Assembly (NCBI RefSeq): GCF_020532555.1
Contig: NZ_JAJBBR010000005.1
Coordinates: 62,001 to 126,000, forward strand
Origin: Microvirga lenta
GTDB taxonomy: Bacteria; Pseudomonadota; Alphaproteobacteria; Rhizobiales; Beijerinckiaceae
Length of the DNA stretch: 64,000 bases
Reading direction: 5' to 3'
Part shown: positions 62,818-64,000 of the stretch, in pieces
Position numbering within the stretch: position 1 is the stretch's first letter
Layout: every line of letters begins with the position of its first letter
The notes under the pieces: model-generated
Seen by the model: the letters and a program-made list of their open reading frames with translations, nothing else
Database searches by the model: none
Told to the model about the DNA's origin: nothing
Translations under genes and position numbers: made by a program

Positions 62818-62832
62818 GTTCCATTTTTGTTC
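62818..62832 (+). promoter_or_regulatory. SOS (LexA) box
   Basis: GTTCCATTTTTGTTC: two GTTC half-sites separated by seven bases, the alphaproteobacterial LexA site GTTC-N7-GTTC. It lies 45 bases before the radical SAM gene and 55 bases before the divergent glycosyltransferase gene. Confidence 0.7.
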
Positions 62833-62877
62833 TTTGTTCATCATCCGTTCTCAAGCTTGGATTCGTTCGAGGCTCCC

Positions 62878-64000
62878 ATGACTGTCCGTGCCAAGGATAC
62901 CGCCCGCGATCCTGTCCGCTCCCGGCCCGTGAACCGCAGTCCCATCGAGGCGGCCGAGGCGGCGCGCCGCCGCATGGACGACCCGGCCTACCGCGTCGAA
63001 GCCGACCTGCGCCGGGGCCGGGGCGCCGTGTCGAACCCGACCGGCCGCTACGAGCCCGCACAGCGCGAGACGTTCGACGACGGCTGGGATCTGGAGGAGG
63101 CGCTTCCTCCCCTGCCGACCGAGGTCATCGTCGAGAAACCGCGCACGGTCATCACGAAGAACGATTCGCCCGATATCGGCTACGACCGCTCCATCAATCC
63201 CTATCGCGGCTGCGAGCACGGCTGCTCCTATTGCTTCGCCCGCCCGACCCACGCCTATCAGGGCCTGTCGTCGGGCCTCGACTTCGAAACCAAGATCTTC
63301 GCCAAGCCCAGCGCCCCTGAGCTGCTGGAGAAGGAGCTGCGCGCCCCGAACTACCAGCCGGGCACCATCGCCATCGGCTCCAACACCGACCCCTATCAGC
63401 CGATCGAGCGGCGCTTTCGCATCATGCGCGGCATCCTGGAGGTGCTGAACCGGGCCAATCACCCGGTCGGCATCGTGACGAAATCGGCCCTCGTCACCCG
63501 CGACATCGACATTCTCGCCCAAATGGCGGACCGGCAGCTCGCCAAGGTCGCCATTTCCATCACCACCCTCGATCCGGCGCTCGCCCGGAAGATGGAGCCC
63601 CGCGCCGCCTCCCCGGCCAAGCGCCTGGAGACCGTGCGCAAGCTGACGGAGGCCGGCATCCCGGTCTGCGTGCTCGTGGCGCCGGTCATCCCGGCGATCA
63701 ACGACCACGAGATCGAGGCGATCCTCAAGGCAGCCTCCGCCGCGGGCGCCACCGAGGCGGGCTACGTGCTGCTGCGCCTGCCGCACGACCTGAAGGAGCT
63801 CGTGCGCGACTGGCTCGCGGAGCACTACCCGGACAAGCTCAACCACGTGTTCTCGCTGCTGCAGGAGGCGCGCGGCGGCAAGGACTACGATTCCAACTGG
63901 GGTGTGCGCCAGACGGGCGTCGGCCCCTATGCCTGGATGATCGGCCGCCGGTTCGAGACGGCGGCGGAGAGGCTCGGCCTGAACAAGCGCTCCCTGAAGC
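62878..64000 (+). CDS. PA0069-family radical SAM protein (3' end outside window)
   Basis: 374 residues visible. The radical SAM cluster motif 'NPYRGCEHGCSYCFARPTHA' (CxxxCxxC) and the following 'IGSNTDPYQPIERRFRIMRG' identify the PA0069/spore-photoproduct-lyase-like group. 'VAISITTLDPALARKMEPRA' and 'VLVAPVIPAINDHEIEAILK' continue the barrel. Family members are of unproven function; relatives repair UV-damaged thymine dimers. The ATG at 62878 starts a basic N-terminal extension of ~70 residues before 'NDSPDIGYDRSIN'. The SOS box upstream supports a role in DNA damage. The gene runs past 64000. Confidence 0.88.
   Translation, partial: MTVRAKDTARDPVRSRPVNRSPIEAAEAARRRMDDPAYRVEADLRRGRGAVSNPTGRYEPAQRETFDDGWDLEEALPPLPTEVIVEKPRTVITKNDSPDIGYDRSINPYRGCEHGCSYCFARPTHAYQGLSSGLDFETKIFAKPSAPELLEKELRAPNYQPGTIAIGSNTDPYQPIERRFRIMRGILEVLNRANHPVGIVTKSALVTRDIDILAQMADRQLAKVAISITTLDPALARKMEPRAASPAKRLETVRKLTEAGIPVCVLVAPVIPAINDHEIEAILKAASAAGATEAGYVLLRLPHDLKELVRDWLAEHYPDKLNHVFSLLQEARGGKDYDSNWGVRQTGVGPYAWMIGRRFETAAERLGLNKRSLK

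Overview
The window is dense, high-GC chromosomal DNA whose gene content fits an alphaproteobacterium of the Hyphomicrobiales (Rhizobiales), possibly a Methylobacteriaceae member such as Microvirga. That placement is an inference from several signs. TIGR02301 and DUF2007 proteins, a two-subunit glycyl-tRNA synthetase and the xseB-dxs-tlyA order are present. There are also EcfG-type promoters (GGAAC-N16/17-CGTT), an alphaproteobacterial SOS box (GTTC-N7-GTTC) and a SAM-II riboswitch. No tRNA, rRNA, CRISPR array, transposase or phage gene was recognised.

Layout. 1-5 kb: the 5' end of a class III nucleotide cyclase, a divergent pair of citrate synthase homologues (one with an N-terminal HTH), a NUDIX hydrolase overlapping a TIGR02301 protein, and a small protein behind a strikingly structured leader. 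5-12 kb: dihydroorotase, YgfZ, a two-PAS hybrid histidine kinase behind an EcfG promoter, a PaiB-like protein, 3-methyladenine glycosylase I and an HD hydrolase. 12-15 kb: a compact, more AT-rich quorum-sensing island with luxI and luxR start codons 14 bp apart; luxI overlaps a cytochrome P450 that is followed by a small unknown gene. 15-31 kb: housekeeping and metabolism (xseB-dxs-tlyA-rlmD-like cluster, YedK, CorA, acyl-CoA dehydrogenase/SDR pair, threonylcarbamoyl-AMP synthase, WrbA/LysR, AcuI-like reductase, MFS transporter). 31-36 kb: two secreted RTX proteins (a Ca-binding adhesin-like protein and a serralysin metalloprotease) and a cell-wall hydrolase. 37-60 kb: a backbone that I know as a common Rhizobiales neighbourhood (ppdK, glyS/glyQ, S49 peptidase, methyltransferase, DUF2007, polyprenyl synthase, ispE, TPR protein, ETF-QO, uracil-DNA glycosylase). 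It is interrupted by accessory modules: a GH113-like RTX glycosidase, a SAM-II-controlled orphan metQ, and a toxin-antitoxin-derived module. 60-64 kb: YpfJ metalloprotease, MoaB, a small glycosyltransferase and a radical SAM protein behind an SOS box.

The most remarkable locus is 56.9-58.4 kb. A HigB-like toxin remnant, with its catalytic segment apparently lost, overlaps a gene whose product joins a HigA-type HTH antitoxin domain, one transmembrane helix and a complete GT51 peptidoglycan glycosyltransferase domain. Three inverted repeats, one an 18-bp perfect palindrome, sit directly upstream. This looks like a toxin-antitoxin pair rebuilt into a membrane-tethered DNA-binding protein tied to lipid II polymerisation; I know of no description of such a system. 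Just downstream, two DNA-repair genes (ogt-type methyltransferase and type-4 UDG) carry similar promoters whose spacing predicts leaderless mRNAs.

A dispersed repeat family (complete copies near 0.6, 5.1, 10.5, 20.8 and 28.5 kb, partial copies at 18.6 and 55.1 kb) fills most of the longer gene-free stretches.
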